Assembly: GCF_003385455.1 (NCBI RefSeq)
Contig: NZ_QNUF01000020.1
Coordinates: 1 to 64,000 of the forward strand
Direction: 5' to 3'
Origin: Chryseobacterium rhizosphaerae
Lineage (GTDB): Bacteria; Bacteroidota; Bacteroidia; Flavobacteriales; Weeksellaceae
Length of the DNA: 64,000 nt
In this document: one piece after another, positions 43,935 to 53,019 of the stretch
How positions within the stretch are numbered: position 1 is the first letter of the stretch
Layout: every line of letters starts with the position of its first letter
The notes under the pieces: model-generated
The model's input: the letters and a program-made list of their open reading frames with translations, nothing else
Told to the model about the DNA's origin: nothing
Databases searched by the model: none
Position numbers and translations under genes: made by a program

Positions 43935-46661
43935 ATGAAAAAGTATATTCTTTCACTTGCAGTGGCCTCTCTTTTCTATACGAAATCTGATGCCTGCGCC
44001 TGGTCGGATCCTGACTACGAATACTTCAATCTTTTTACCCAGAGTATCATTAAAGATAAATCTTACCTTCCTTTTCTGCACAATTATTCCAGCAGATTCT
44101 ACACGGGTTATAAAACCTCGTTGATTCCTGATGACAATCTGGAAACATGGAAGAAGTATTTCGGCAACCAGCTTAATCATGCTGAAGCTTATGATCTGGT
44201 TTATAAGATCAGTATGAACGACCTCAATAGTCTTAAAAACGGAAATCCTTCCAACCCTCTTCTCCAAAAGCTGGGTTCAGGATTTTACCAGAAGTACCGC
44301 GAGGGAATAGATTATTTAATTGAGGCTAAATATCTGGAACCTTATATGAGCATCAATTATATTGAAAGTGAAAATTCATTTTACTATGACAGAAATGCCA
44401 ACACTAAGAATGCGACGGCTCTTGATTATGACAAAACCATTGCTGCTTTAACTTCTTTATACAATGCTGCCAGAAATCCGGAGATTAAACAGCGCTATGG
44501 ATACCAGCTGGTACGTCTCAATCATTATACAAGAAATTATGATGCTTCACTGCAGGCATTTAAAACCTATATAGAGCCAATCAAGCTAAAAGGTGCTGTT
44601 TATTTTATGGCACTGGATCAAATGGCAGGTGCTCAAAGGGGACTGGAGATGAACAGTGATGCCAACTGGAACTTCTTCCAGGTATTCATGAACACTAAAG
44701 ACCGTAAAGAATCTTCTTTTGTATCTATGAAACTTTCGGATACGGCTTCTTTCAGCAATATTATGAAAAGGGCTAATACCAATGAGGAAAAAAACATGGC
44801 TTATTTCCTTTTAGGCTATGAGGATTTCAACAATCCTATTCCGGTTATGGAAAAAATGTATGATATTAATCCTGACTCTGAAATTCTGAAAGTAATGGCC
44901 GTAAGAAGTATCAATGAACTGGAAAGAAGTTATCTTCCCACTTATTATTATACTGATGCTGCTTCCGGGAGAGTTTCTGTACAAAGAGGAAAAACGGATA
45001 CCAAAGCTTCAAATGATAATGTAGCGGACAACACTACCACAGTGGTAAAAGAGGAAAAGCTTTCTTTCTGGCAAAAGATTGTAAGGTTCTTTAAAAACCT
45101 TTTCGGAGGTTCTAAGTCTGAAAAAACCGGTGATGAAGCTAAAGCTGATCAAAGTGATGATGAGCTCTTCAGTAATCCGGACAGGATACCTTTCTATACC
45201 CGAACAGGGTATTATTATGATCAGAAAACACAGGACTTCCTTGATGCTCTGGAAAAATTCACTGATAAAACAAGGGAGAAATCTAAGGATGAATACTGGC
45301 AGATTGCCAATGCTTACCTTAAGTTTTTGAAAAAAGACTATAAAGCAAGTTCTGAAATTCTTAATGACATCAAAACCACCAATCCTGAGTACCAGGAGGA
45401 GATCAAGAGAATGAAAGTGCTGAATGATATTGTATCTCAGCCTAAAATAGATGCAGCATACGAGGATCATTTAATGAAAGATTATCCTGAATACTTTGTG
45501 GAAAAACCTGTAAAAAAAGACACTGCCACCACAGATAATTTCGATTATTATGGGGAAGCACCATCTACTGCAGACTTCCTTAAAGATGTCTTGGCTAACC
45601 GCTACTTCCTTCAGGGTGAGGATGGAAAATCATTCCTGATGAATAATAAACTTTCTGACCTTCAGTATAACCCGAACTCAAGTCTGGTAAAAAGTGTGGA
45701 GGACTTCTACAGAAAGTCAAATAAAACACAGTTTGAGCAGCAGGTTATTGCCAAAAATATGGACAGTGTAGGTAATATTGATGCATTTTTCAATACCATT
45801 TATGGAGACAGAGCCATGAGGCTTACCAATTTTGAAAAGGCTAAATCCCATTATGAAAAAGCGCAGAAATTTGCCGGAATCCCAAGAGTCAATTACGACT
45901 GGTCAGAAAAAAGCGGTCAAACCATCACTGCAAAACAATATACACCTACTGAGTATAACGGTTTTGATAATATTTCAAATCTTGTGTTTGGTCATAATGT
46001 TTGGGAAAGCTTCCAGAGTTCTGAGGCTGAAAGTATGAAAGCTGAAAACTACACTGATTTCCCTTTCATCAAAAGCAGTATGAATAAACTTGAACTTGCT
46101 GATGTTTTGATCCAGCTTAAAAAGATTGGAAATGGTGCTGATGAAAAAGCTGCCAAAGCCAACCAGCTTATCGGAAATTTACTGTACAACACCTCTATTT
46201 TAGGATATTACAGAGAGTTGTTCGTCATGGATGTCGACAATAGTAATGGTGGAAAGTATAACTTCTGGAATACCGACAGAAAGAACCCTTATAAATATTA
46301 TTACAAAAACTTCCTGGACACTTCCTATATTGAGCCTGACAATTTTGACCTGGCAATTAATTATTATCAAAAAGCCCTGAAGCTTTCCAATAATAAGGAA
46401 GAAAAAGCAAGAGTTCTTTTCCAGATGGCTAGTGCTGAACAAGGGAAATACTATCAATATGAAGCAAAAAACCAGATGGATTATGATTATTCTGACCCTA
46501 AGTGGTCTGAAAAATCTGATGCTCACCAAAAGGAACTGGACAATCTGAGAAATCAGAAATACAGAACCTATTTTGCACAATTGAAAACACAGTACTCAGA
46601 TACTGAAACCTCAAAAGCACTGATCGGAAGCTGTTCTTATTTCAGTTACTTTATGAGATAA
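43935..46661 (+). CDS. Large secreted hypothetical protein, repeat-rich helical
   Basis: The protein has 908 residues and a signal peptide (MKKYILSLAVASLFYTKSDA). Opening CAWSDPDYEYFNLFTQSIIK, it is mostly helical with TPR-like stretches (DYDKTIAALTSLYNAARNPE; NFEKAKSHYEKAQKFAG; ALKLSNNKEEKARVLFQMAS). A notable amphipathic segment with many aromatics and lysines lies near residues 375-395 (SFWQKIVRFFKNLFGG). It ends CSYFSYFMR, without a sorting domain. Not recognised as a named family. It probably works with the preceding lipoprotein in the periplasm or at the surface. Confidence 0.65.
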   Translation: MKKYILSLAVASLFYTKSDACAWSDPDYEYFNLFTQSIIKDKSYLPFLHNYSSRFYTGYKTSLIPDDNLETWKKYFGNQLNHAEAYDLVYKISMNDLNSLKNGNPSNPLLQKLGSGFYQKYREGIDYLIEAKYLEPYMSINYIESENSFYYDRNANTKNATALDYDKTIAALTSLYNAARNPEIKQRYGYQLVRLNHYTRNYDASLQAFKTYIEPIKLKGAVYFMALDQMAGAQRGLEMNSDANWNFFQVFMNTKDRKESSFVSMKLSDTASFSNIMKRANTNEEKNMAYFLLGYEDFNNPIPVMEKMYDINPDSEILKVMAVRSINELERSYLPTYYYTDAASGRVSVQRGKTDTKASNDNVADNTTTVVKEEKLSFWQKIVRFFKNLFGGSKSEKTGDEAKADQSDDELFSNPDRIPFYTRTGYYYDQKTQDFLDALEKFTDKTREKSKDEYWQIANAYLKFLKKDYKASSEILNDIKTTNPEYQEEIKRMKVLNDIVSQPKIDAAYEDHLMKDYPEYFVEKPVKKDTATTDNFDYYGEAPSTADFLKDVLANRYFLQGEDGKSFLMNNKLSDLQYNPNSSLVKSVEDFYRKSNKTQFEQQVIAKNMDSVGNIDAFFNTIYGDRAMRLTNFEKAKSHYEKAQKFAGIPRVNYDWSEKSGQTITAKQYTPTEYNGFDNISNLVFGHNVWESFQSSEAESMKAENYTDFPFIKSSMNKLELADVLIQLKKIGNGADEKAAKANQLIGNLLYNTSILGYYRELFVMDVDNSNGGKYNFWNTDRKNPYKYYYKNFLDTSYIEPDNFDLAINYYQKALKLSNNKEEKARVLFQMASAEQGKYYQYEAKNQMDYDYSDPKWSEKSDAHQKELDNLRNQKYRTYFAQLKTQYSDTETSKALIGSCSYFSYFMR

Positions 46662-46677
46662 CATCACTACATAAAAA

Positions 46678-46699
46678 AACCTCTGAATCATCAGAGGTT
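46678..46699. terminator. Intrinsic terminator after the 908-residue protein gene
   Basis: AACCTCTGA and TCAGAGGTT pair around ATCA. A-run before and T-run after make it usable in both directions. Confidence 0.85.
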
Positions 46700-46721
46700 T
46701 TTTATTTTAGATCTTATGTTA

Positions 46722-46783
46722 TTTCTTAATAAACTTGGTTTTGATATTTTTCCATTATCGTTTATGGTCATGAAGCAGACTCC
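46722..46783 (-). pseudogene. Remnant of the T9SS metalloprotease gene tail
   Basis: These 62 bases match the last part of the intact metalloprotease gene (about 48070-48132). They differ at few positions and have lost one A of a run, so the frame FMTINDNGK is followed by ISKPSLL rather than NIKAKFIKK. The fragment cannot be a functional gene. It marks a duplication or recombination next to the terpene synthase gene. Confidence 0.75.
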
Positions 46784-46922
46784 CTATCTTTACTCTTTAC
46801 TTCCTCTTCTGCAATGACCCTAAGAAGCTTTTATAGTATGGCTTTTTACCCTTACATATTCAAAATCAAGAATCATCAACACAATTATACAACACACAAC
46901 CACATCATAATCAATTATTTAC

Positions 46923-46930
46923 TACTTTTG
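46923..46930 (+). promoter_or_regulatory. Predicted -7 element of the terpene synthase gene
   Basis: TACTTTTG (followed by C) fits the Bacteroidota -7 consensus. No TTTG is present about 19 bases upstream, so transcription may require an activator. The start point would fall inside the inverted repeat just after it. Confidence 0.5.
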
Positions 46931-46957
46931 CTCTATCATTATGACTTAATGATAGAG
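46931..46957. promoter_or_regulatory. Perfect 10-bp inverted repeat at the terpene synthase start point
   Basis: CTCTATCATT and AATGATAGAG pair around ATGACTT. Its position directly after the -7 element suits an operator, or a 5'-end mRNA hairpin that stabilises the transcript. Confidence 0.6.
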
Positions 46958-46995
46958 TAAAACTAAAAACCATTAACCAAAAAAATCAACACAAC

Positions 46996-48009
46996 ATGAA
47001 AACGACAATCTCAGACGAGGAATTTTACGCCGGATTACAACGGTTACCCAAGCCCAAGTATCCCTTCCCAAATTCTATTCACCATGATTTTCAACTTCAG
47101 AGGGAAGAATATTATGATTGGATTGACAGGGAGTATATTTTCCACAGTAAAGAAGCCCGTGAAAAACACAAACAGCATAACTTGACTGATATTGCAGCAC
47201 GCGGTTGCCCTTTTTTAAAGAATCTGGCAGAATTGAGACCATTAGCTATTTATGCTGCTGATGGGGCTATGATGGATGATTATTTTGATCGTTGTTCATA
47301 TGATGAAATGAAAGATATAGCAACTCACATTATGACTTTGCTTACTGATGATGATCCGGATGAACCAGCTAACAATGATATATTTCATCGATTCTGGATA
47401 TTAAGACAGAGCGCCATTGCATGTGAAATGCCAGAACGATTATATAAAAAATTCCTAAAATCTTTACATGAAGTACTTATTGGGTATGCAGACGAAAGAG
47501 TATATTACAGATCAAACACAATCCCCCCTCTTCCCGTTTACCTATTGATTCGTGAGGCTACAAGTGGGGCAAAACCTTTTTGTCAATATGTAGCTATGCA
47601 AAAAGATTATCGACAGCTACCTGACAGCATACTGGAGCATTTACATATTCAACGCCTTCATACTATTTGTGCTCTGATGATCGGAATACATAATGATATT
47701 ATTTCTTTACCAAAGGAACTCCATAGAGAAGAGGACACCATGAATCTGGTGAAAGTATTACAGCAAGAGCATAAAACTTCAATAAAAGAAGCCTATATGA
47801 TGGCTCTGGAAGTGCATGATAATTATTTAAAAGAATTTCTCGTATTACAGGAGCATTTACCTTCTTTTGGTCAATGGCAGGAAATGACCCGCAATTATGT
47901 ACAGGATCTCGGTATTATGGTAGCCGGCGTATATGCTTGGCACACGAATGATACATCCCGCTATGTAAATGGAGGATATGTAGAGGGTGAATTTAACAGC
48001 AAACAATAA
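46996..48009 (+). CDS. Class I terpene synthase (cyclase)
   Basis: The protein has 337 residues. All catalytic landmarks are present: the Asp-rich metal motif DDYFD at 94-98, the pyrophosphate-sensing Arg186 (LIREATSG), the NSE triad NDIISLPKE at 233-241 (Asn233, Ser237, Glu241), and the C-terminal Arg-Tyr at 322-323. It should ionise a prenyl diphosphate (farnesyl or geranyl) and cyclise it to a mono- or sesquiterpene, whose identity cannot be read. No prenyltransferase, P450 or transporter is adjacent, so the volatile or hydrocarbon product may act alone. Confidence 0.92.
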   Translation: MKTTISDEEFYAGLQRLPKPKYPFPNSIHHDFQLQREEYYDWIDREYIFHSKEAREKHKQHNLTDIAARGCPFLKNLAELRPLAIYAADGAMMDDYFDRCSYDEMKDIATHIMTLLTDDDPDEPANNDIFHRFWILRQSAIACEMPERLYKKFLKSLHEVLIGYADERVYYRSNTIPPLPVYLLIREATSGAKPFCQYVAMQKDYRQLPDSILEHLHIQRLHTICALMIGIHNDIISLPKELHREEDTMNLVKVLQQEHKTSIKEAYMMALEVHDNYLKEFLVLQEHLPSFGQWQEMTRNYVQDLGIMVAGVYAWHTNDTSRYVNGGYVEGEFNSKQ

Positions 48010-48010
48010 A

Positions 48011-48035
48011 AAAAGGAATCTGAATGATTCCTTTT
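48011..48035 (+). terminator. Intrinsic terminator of the terpene synthase gene
   Basis: AAAAGGAATC and GATTCCTTTT pair around TGAAT, followed by TTTG. It starts 2 bases after the stop codon. Its right half overlaps the permease-tail remnant. Confidence 0.8.
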
Positions 48036-48072
48036 TTTGCTCCTGCTTCTTCAGCCATTCTTCATATTTATT
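48029..48072 (-). pseudogene. Remnant of the iron permease-like gene tail
   Basis: On the minus strand the DNA reads NKYEEWLKKQEQKKE, against NKHEEWLKKQERKKE at the end of the intact permease-like gene (50395-50889). It covers only the last 15 codons and abuts the stop of the metalloprotease gene. No upstream part exists here, so it is a duplicated scrap and not a gene. Confidence 0.75.
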
Positions 48073-50323
48073 TTTTAATAAACTTGGCTTTGATATTTTT
48101 TCCATTATCATTTATGGTCATGAAGTAGATTCCTTTTACGAAGCTGCTTACATTTATTTGACCTTCACCAATTATGCCTTTTGAAATCAATTGCCCTGGA
48201 GCATTGAAAATTTCATAGGATGATTTTGGAGATACATTTTTCACATTCAAAACATTGTCCACAGGATTCGGATAAACCTGAACCGATTTTATTTTTCCTG
48301 TTTCCGAAACGGCCAATGTACCTGCTGTCATTTTTTTTACTGCATAGAATACATTTCCGATTGCTGAAACTCTTACATGAATCGTCTTTCCAGCTAAAGA
48401 GGCAGGAATGAAAACATTTGCTGTTCCACTGTTAGGTACTGATGCTGCTAGATCATTCCATGTTGCACCGCTATCATCAGTATAATCAATTTTTACATCA
48501 GCCACATTATAAGGTGCGGCTGTAGTTCCGGAAACCGTCCATTTAATTTCTGAACTGGTATCAGGAGTAAGAGATGCTGTATCCACTTTGAAGGCTTCTG
48601 CAGAGCCTACTACAATGGTTTGTGTAGTATGAGCGCTTTGCCCCTGCCCCGGTTTATTATCTCTCACGGTTACACGGAAATGAGTTGTTCTTGCTACCGT
48701 ACTTGCTGCTTCAAAATCATCAGCATTCTTCACCTCTCCATTTAATACGGTAGAAAGCTTAGGGAAATATCTGGTAGGACTTAATGTTGGTGGCCATGAT
48801 CTGAAGTTGGCCCCTGAGGTAGTTCGTCCAATGTAAAACTTATTAATGCCGTTATATAAATAACTTGGATCTACCTGTTCCCAGGAATAAGTTAATACAT
48901 CCCCATCCGGATCTGTTGCCTCTGCGGTGAGTGCAAATGCAGTATTCATCGGGATGGTATAAGTTACCGGCATTTCTGTAACTACCGGAGGGCGGTTGAT
49001 AATGGTAGTTATGGTACCACAGTTCACTCTGGCACCAGTCAGAAAATTATCCTGTACCTGATCAATACTTACAGAATGAAAAAACAGATCGGAGTGCTTC
49101 TGCACATCTGTTGAAGCTCCTGTAATTCCTGCGTACCCCATGATTGTTGACCCTGATCCAGGTTCTACCTCTACACCAGTTCCCTCTCTGTTACTATACG
49201 TATGGTTGTTTCCCAGTTGGTGCCCTATTTCATGGGCTACAAAATCAATATCAAAACTATCTCCGCTAGGAGGCAGCTGAGTTGTGCTGTTAAAATCCCA
49301 GGTTCCGTTCGGATACCAGTTTACACCCGGCGATGTAATACCGGATCCCTTGTAGCTGTTATTGGCATTACCCCCTACATTTAAACTGTTATTGCATACA
49401 CAGCCTATACAACCTGCGTTTCCTCCTCCTCCGGAGGCTCCAAACAAGTGGCCTATATCAAAATCGGCATCTGTAACTCCGTATACTCCTCCATGTAAAG
49501 TATCCATCAGCTCTATATTCCATGATGACGGCGGTGAGGTAAGATCCGTAACGGTACTGTAAGGGTCAGTATTTGGATCAGTAAATAGGGTTTGTGTATT
49601 ATTAATGAGGTTTACATGTACATTAAACTCCTGCTCAAAAACTCCGTTCACCCTTGTTAATGTAGCATTGATTTGCGTCATGGCTCCGGAAAGCCCTCCA
49701 AAAAACTGAGTGTACTCTCCTGTGGTAGAGAGTGCCAGTCTTAGTGTTCTGAATTTCTGATTTCCACTTCTCCTGGCAAATGCTGTTTTATCAGAGTACG
49801 TCTGCATCTCCTTCATTTGGTCTACAGCCTCTTTTTTTTCAGTGGTATTACAAACAAATGCATGCCCGTTCCTGTTGGTTTTCCCGTGGACAGAATAAAA
49901 AGATTTATCTGCAGTAGCGGGCTCAATAAACTCATACTTTCCATCATTTCCAATGATCATGGACTGGAAATCATTGGGGCCAACACTGAATCTGATATAC
50001 TTGGAAGGATCATCAATACCCACCCCCACATAAGATCCGAGTTCATACTGTTTTGCCAATGCTTCATCCATAACCGGAAAACTACTGACCGCAAATCTTT
50101 CCGTCTTTCCGGATAATGTAGGAATATTCACACTAATAGCAGAACCTTCCCCGATTTTTGAGGTCCTCAGTAACTGAGTTCTGATCTGATCAATATCGAG
50201 TCTATAATAAATCGAATTATCACTTTTCTTTACAATTTTTTCTTTAGGTACATTCTGACTCCATTGGGCGCTTACTATTGTTGATAAAAACACAAATGGT
50301 AAACATGATAATTTTAAATTCAT
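48068..50323 (-). CDS. Reprolysin-like zinc metalloprotease with T9SS sorting domain
   Basis: A 751-residue protein starting at ATG 50323 (MNLKLSCLPFVFLSTIVSAQ is a signal peptide). A propeptide-like part is followed by the catalytic domain with zinc motif HEIGHQLGNNH (near residues 364-374) and Met-turn STIMGYAG. Beta-sandwich domains follow (VNRPPVV-like NRPPVVTEMPVTYT and EATDPDGDVLTYSWEQV). The T9SS type A sorting domain runs from VQVYPNPVDNVLNV to KGIYFMTINDNGKNIKAKFI. It should be exported and act as a surface or secreted endopeptidase. A longer start at 50359 adds no signal sequence and is rejected. Confidence 0.92.
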   Translation of the reverse strand: MNLKLSCLPFVFLSTIVSAQWSQNVPKEKIVKKSDNSIYYRLDIDQIRTQLLRTSKIGEGSAISVNIPTLSGKTERFAVSSFPVMDEALAKQYELGSYVGVGIDDPSKYIRFSVGPNDFQSMIIGNDGKYEFIEPATADKSFYSVHGKTNRNGHAFVCNTTEKKEAVDQMKEMQTYSDKTAFARRSGNQKFRTLRLALSTTGEYTQFFGGLSGAMTQINATLTRVNGVFEQEFNVHVNLINNTQTLFTDPNTDPYSTVTDLTSPPSSWNIELMDTLHGGVYGVTDADFDIGHLFGASGGGGNAGCIGCVCNNSLNVGGNANNSYKGSGITSPGVNWYPNGTWDFNSTTQLPPSGDSFDIDFVAHEIGHQLGNNHTYSNREGTGVEVEPGSGSTIMGYAGITGASTDVQKHSDLFFHSVSIDQVQDNFLTGARVNCGTITTIINRPPVVTEMPVTYTIPMNTAFALTAEATDPDGDVLTYSWEQVDPSYLYNGINKFYIGRTTSGANFRSWPPTLSPTRYFPKLSTVLNGEVKNADDFEAASTVARTTHFRVTVRDNKPGQGQSAHTTQTIVVGSAEAFKVDTASLTPDTSSEIKWTVSGTTAAPYNVADVKIDYTDDSGATWNDLAASVPNSGTANVFIPASLAGKTIHVRVSAIGNVFYAVKKMTAGTLAVSETGKIKSVQVYPNPVDNVLNVKNVSPKSSYEIFNAPGQLISKGIIGEGQINVSSFVKGIYFMTINDNGKNIKAKFIKK

Positions 50324-50394
50324 ATAAATATGTTTGTATAAAAATGATGTCTTCACCAAAAAGTTCCTTCAAGAAATTTTATAATGAAGACTAA

Positions 50395-50889
50395 TTATTC
50401 TTTCTTCCGTTCCTGCTTCTTGAGCCATTCTTCATGTTTATTTTTGAAGAACTCATGCTTGTAATTCTGATTTCTCTTTGCCGCATCAATAGAATGCGAG
50501 GTATGGATATCCGCATCCTTTTTGGCAAACTGAGCCAGATTTTCGTAATAATGGTGGAGCTGATCCAGTTCCGTTTCTGTAAGATCTTCAATATCTACAA
50601 TTCTGTTACTGGCCTTTTCATGGGCAGCAATCAGCTCGTTCAGCTTTATCTGTATAGCTTTAGAATCTTTATTCTGGGCTTTTTGAATAAGGAAAACCAT
50701 TAAAAAGGTAATGATCGTAGTTCCTGTATTGATCACAAGCTGCCAAGTTTCCGAATAATCGAAAAAAGGACCTGTTACCGCCCAGATAATGACCAGAAGC
50801 ATAGCTCCGATAAATGCAACAGGACTTCCTGTAAATTTTACTGCCTCGTTTGAAAATTTCTCAAAAAAATTATGATTGTTGTGACTCAT
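50395..50889 (-). CDS. Low-affinity iron permease family protein
   Basis: The protein has 164 residues. Two hydrophobic helices (VAFIGAMLLVIIWAVTGPFF and LVINTGTTIITFLMVFLIQK) precede a helical, charged C-terminal half (KAIQIKLNELIAAHEKASNR ... EEWLKKQERKKE). The start FEKFSNEAVKFTGSPVAFIG matches the PF04120 family. Despite the family name, iron transport by bacterial members is not well proven. Its tail has a second, partial copy at 48029-48072. Confidence 0.82.
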   Translation of the reverse strand: MSHNNHNFFEKFSNEAVKFTGSPVAFIGAMLLVIIWAVTGPFFDYSETWQLVINTGTTIITFLMVFLIQKAQNKDSKAIQIKLNELIAAHEKASNRIVDIEDLTETELDQLHHYYENLAQFAKKDADIHTSHSIDAAKRNQNYKHEFFKNKHEEWLKKQERKKE

Positions 50890-50977
50890 GATAGAAGTTG
50901 TTTTACATAATAAATGTATAAAATTACCATGAACCGGGATAAATAAAGTTGAGTTTTCAGTTGGGAAGTGGTATCTT

Positions 50978-52174
50978 TTATTTTATTTTCTTAGCCCTAT
51001 GCCACCAGATCAGAAATCCTGTCACAGGTAGAGAACATCCGATAAGAGACACTATAAAATAGAGAATGATACTGGGTAGTCCCATGATTTCTCCAGTATG
51101 CAAAGGTTTGGCAAGTGTTGTAAACTGTTTATTGAGAGGCTTTGCAGAGAACAATTCCCTGGTTTTAAAAACTCCTGTTTTATCAAATGTCACTTCATCC
51201 GGAAGCATCATTCCCAGCAGGTTCTGCCTGTTTGTTTTGATGATCACATATCGGGGGTTATCTTTATTAGGTAACGCTACACTTGTAACAGCAGTATAAG
51301 GAAGGTACCGGTCCGAAAGCTGTATAATTTTATCGATAGAAGCAGACGTTGAATTTTTAAGATTTTTCTTTTCATCCTGCTTCTGGAGCATATCTTCCAT
51401 AAGCCCACTGAACGGATCATCGCCATTCTCATTATTATTTGAAATATGATCAATTGAAGATCCTCCGAGACTCACAATAAGGCCATTTTTCACCCAGGGA
51501 TAGGTTATATACAATCCTGTAACAGCAATAAAGAAAAGCATCAGGAAGCTGTAGAATCCAAGGGTATTATGGAGGTCATAATTCAATCGCTGAAACTTTG
51601 CTTTCAACATGACAGTCAGCCCTTGTTTTAGAAACTTCAGTTTTTTGGGCAGCCAGAGGATAAATCCTGAAATCAGCAACCCACAAAATACAAGTACCGC
51701 AGCTCCTACCACCTGACGTCCGGCATTTCCCATCATCAGGTTTCTGTGAATATCAAGTACAACTTCAAAAAAGTGGCTCGCTCCGATATCTGCCGGCCCC
51801 AGAATTTCACCTGTATACTGATTATAATAAGTGCTTTTATCCAATTGATTTTCCCGATATCCAATAACATAGCTTCTTCCTTTATCATCCGGAATCAGAA
51901 GGGAGGTCAGCTCTTTTTTCTGTTCTAACAATTCTGACCGGATCAGATCCGGGTTTTTAACTTTTCCGGAAGCTGGGCTGATATATACTTTATCTCTGTT
52001 TGTAAATTCTATAACCTGGTTTTTGAATGCATACAGGCAACCGGTAAGACACATTAGAAAAACAATGACCGCTGATAAAAGTCCCAACCAAAGATGAATA
52101 AGCCACATCAGATATTTAGTAACCGATTCATTCTTCCTTTTTTTCCGGTAAAGGCTTTTAAATAATAACTTCAT
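50978..52174 (-). CDS. PepSY-associated membrane protein (ferric uptake type)
   Basis: The protein has 398 residues, starting at ATG 52174 (MKLLFKSLYRKKRKNESVTK). It has four membrane helices: LGLLSAVIVFLMCLTGCLYA, a helix near residue 160-185 after HRNLMMGNAGRQV, FYSFLMLFFIAVTGLYITYP, and the C-terminal ILYFIVSLIGCSLPVTGFLI with WWHRAKK. This is the layout of the PepSY-TM family linked to siderophore uptake as a possible ferric-reductase or scavenging factor. It lies about 210 bases after the Spy-like lipoprotein gene of the TonB receptor operon. Confidence 0.85.
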   Translation of the reverse strand: MKLLFKSLYRKKRKNESVTKYLMWLIHLWLGLLSAVIVFLMCLTGCLYAFKNQVIEFTNRDKVYISPASGKVKNPDLIRSELLEQKKELTSLLIPDDKGRSYVIGYRENQLDKSTYYNQYTGEILGPADIGASHFFEVVLDIHRNLMMGNAGRQVVGAAVLVFCGLLISGFILWLPKKLKFLKQGLTVMLKAKFQRLNYDLHNTLGFYSFLMLFFIAVTGLYITYPWVKNGLIVSLGGSSIDHISNNNENGDDPFSGLMEDMLQKQDEKKNLKNSTSASIDKIIQLSDRYLPYTAVTSVALPNKDNPRYVIIKTNRQNLLGMMLPDEVTFDKTGVFKTRELFSAKPLNKQFTTLAKPLHTGEIMGLPSIILYFIVSLIGCSLPVTGFLIWWHRAKKIK

Positions 52175-52361
52175 TTGGGCATATAACAAAAACATTAAGA
52201 TGGTTGGGGTCACCTTAATGTTTTTTAAATTAAAATTGATATGAATGATTGATAATTTTAAAGGGTGACCTATAAATTAATTTCGCTGAATAATCTGCTG
52301 TGTATATTGTATAAGCCTTACAAGAAAGTTCTGTGATACGGGTAGAACTTACTTTCCCTTC

Positions 52362-52379
52362 TCCGGATGGGAATCCGGA
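52362..52379. promoter_or_regulatory. 7-bp hairpin downstream of the Spy-like lipoprotein gene
   Basis: TCCGGAT and ATCCGGA pair around GGGA. No U-run on either side. Position, 6 bases past the stop, suggests a transcript end or processing hairpin. Confidence 0.35.
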
Positions 52380-52384
52380 TCAAA

Positions 52385-53002
52385 TTATTTTCTTCCTTTA
52401 AACTGAACCTCTTTTACGATCTCTTCGAATTTCGTATAATGTTCAGGAGTAAGTGTATTTTTAATGACTGCTTTTCTCTGTGCATCAAACTTTTCCCAGT
52501 ATTCTTTAGCCAGGTCATTGTTACCGTGATACACATCGTGAGCATCGTTGAATGCTTTTTCAAATGCATCATTCGCTGCATTGACTACTTTAAATTCGTC
52601 TTCGGAAAGCTGTGCTTCTGTTTTTATTCTTTCTAAAAGAGCATTGTCATATCTTGGTCTTTTTCTGGAATTTTCATCAACGAATTTGTTGAACTTTTCC
52701 ATTTGTGGGCCATCCAATACTTTGGCCATTTCAAGAGACTGTTGTGCTCTCAGCTCTTCATTTTTTATTCCCAAAGCCACACGGTCCATATTTCCTCCCT
52801 GTGCTTTTGCGGCCTGAAAATTCTGTTCCTGAAGATCCTGATATTTTTTAGTGATCTCATCAAAGCTTTTCGTCTGATCGGGTGTAAGCTGTATTTCAGT
52901 TTTGAACTGGTTATAATCAATTCCTTTCTTTTTCTCTCCGGAACATGAAGCAAAAAAAGCTCCAATACTAAGGGCAAAAACTAATGATTTTATACTTTTC
53001 AT
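52385..53002 (-). CDS. Spy/CpxP-like helical lipoprotein
   Basis: The protein has 205 residues. The signal MKSIKSLVFALSIGAFFASC carries a lipobox (FASC). The mature part is almost entirely helical, with LTPDQTKSFDEITKKYQDLQ near the start and NTLTPEHYTKFEEIVKEVQF at the end. These are leucine-threonine-x-x-gln-like motifs of periplasmic Spy/CpxP chaperone relatives. It follows the TonB receptor gene by 17 bases. A role in metal stress or in supporting the receptor in the periplasm is possible. Confidence 0.65.
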   Translation of the reverse strand: MKSIKSLVFALSIGAFFASCSGEKKKGIDYNQFKTEIQLTPDQTKSFDEITKKYQDLQEQNFQAAKAQGGNMDRVALGIKNEELRAQQSLEMAKVLDGPQMEKFNKFVDENSRKRPRYDNALLERIKTEAQLSEDEFKVVNAANDAFEKAFNDAHDVYHGNNDLAKEYWEKFDAQRKAVIKNTLTPEHYTKFEEIVKEVQFKGRK

Positions 53003-53019
53003 AATAATGATTTTGTTGA

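Larger units (their letters stand above)
46662..46995. other. Intergenic region, 334 bases, before the terpene synthase
   Basis: It contains the terminator at 46678-46699, a scrap of the metalloprotease gene tail at 46722-46783, a -7 element at 46923-46930 and a perfect inverted repeat at 46931-46957. No credible gene. Confidence 0.6.

Noticed and set aside
47857..48111. Leftward 84-residue frame over the terpene synthase end
   Set aside because: Its start comes from the metalloprotease-tail region and its middle is the permease-tail remnant, so it is a chance fusion of scraps, not a gene.
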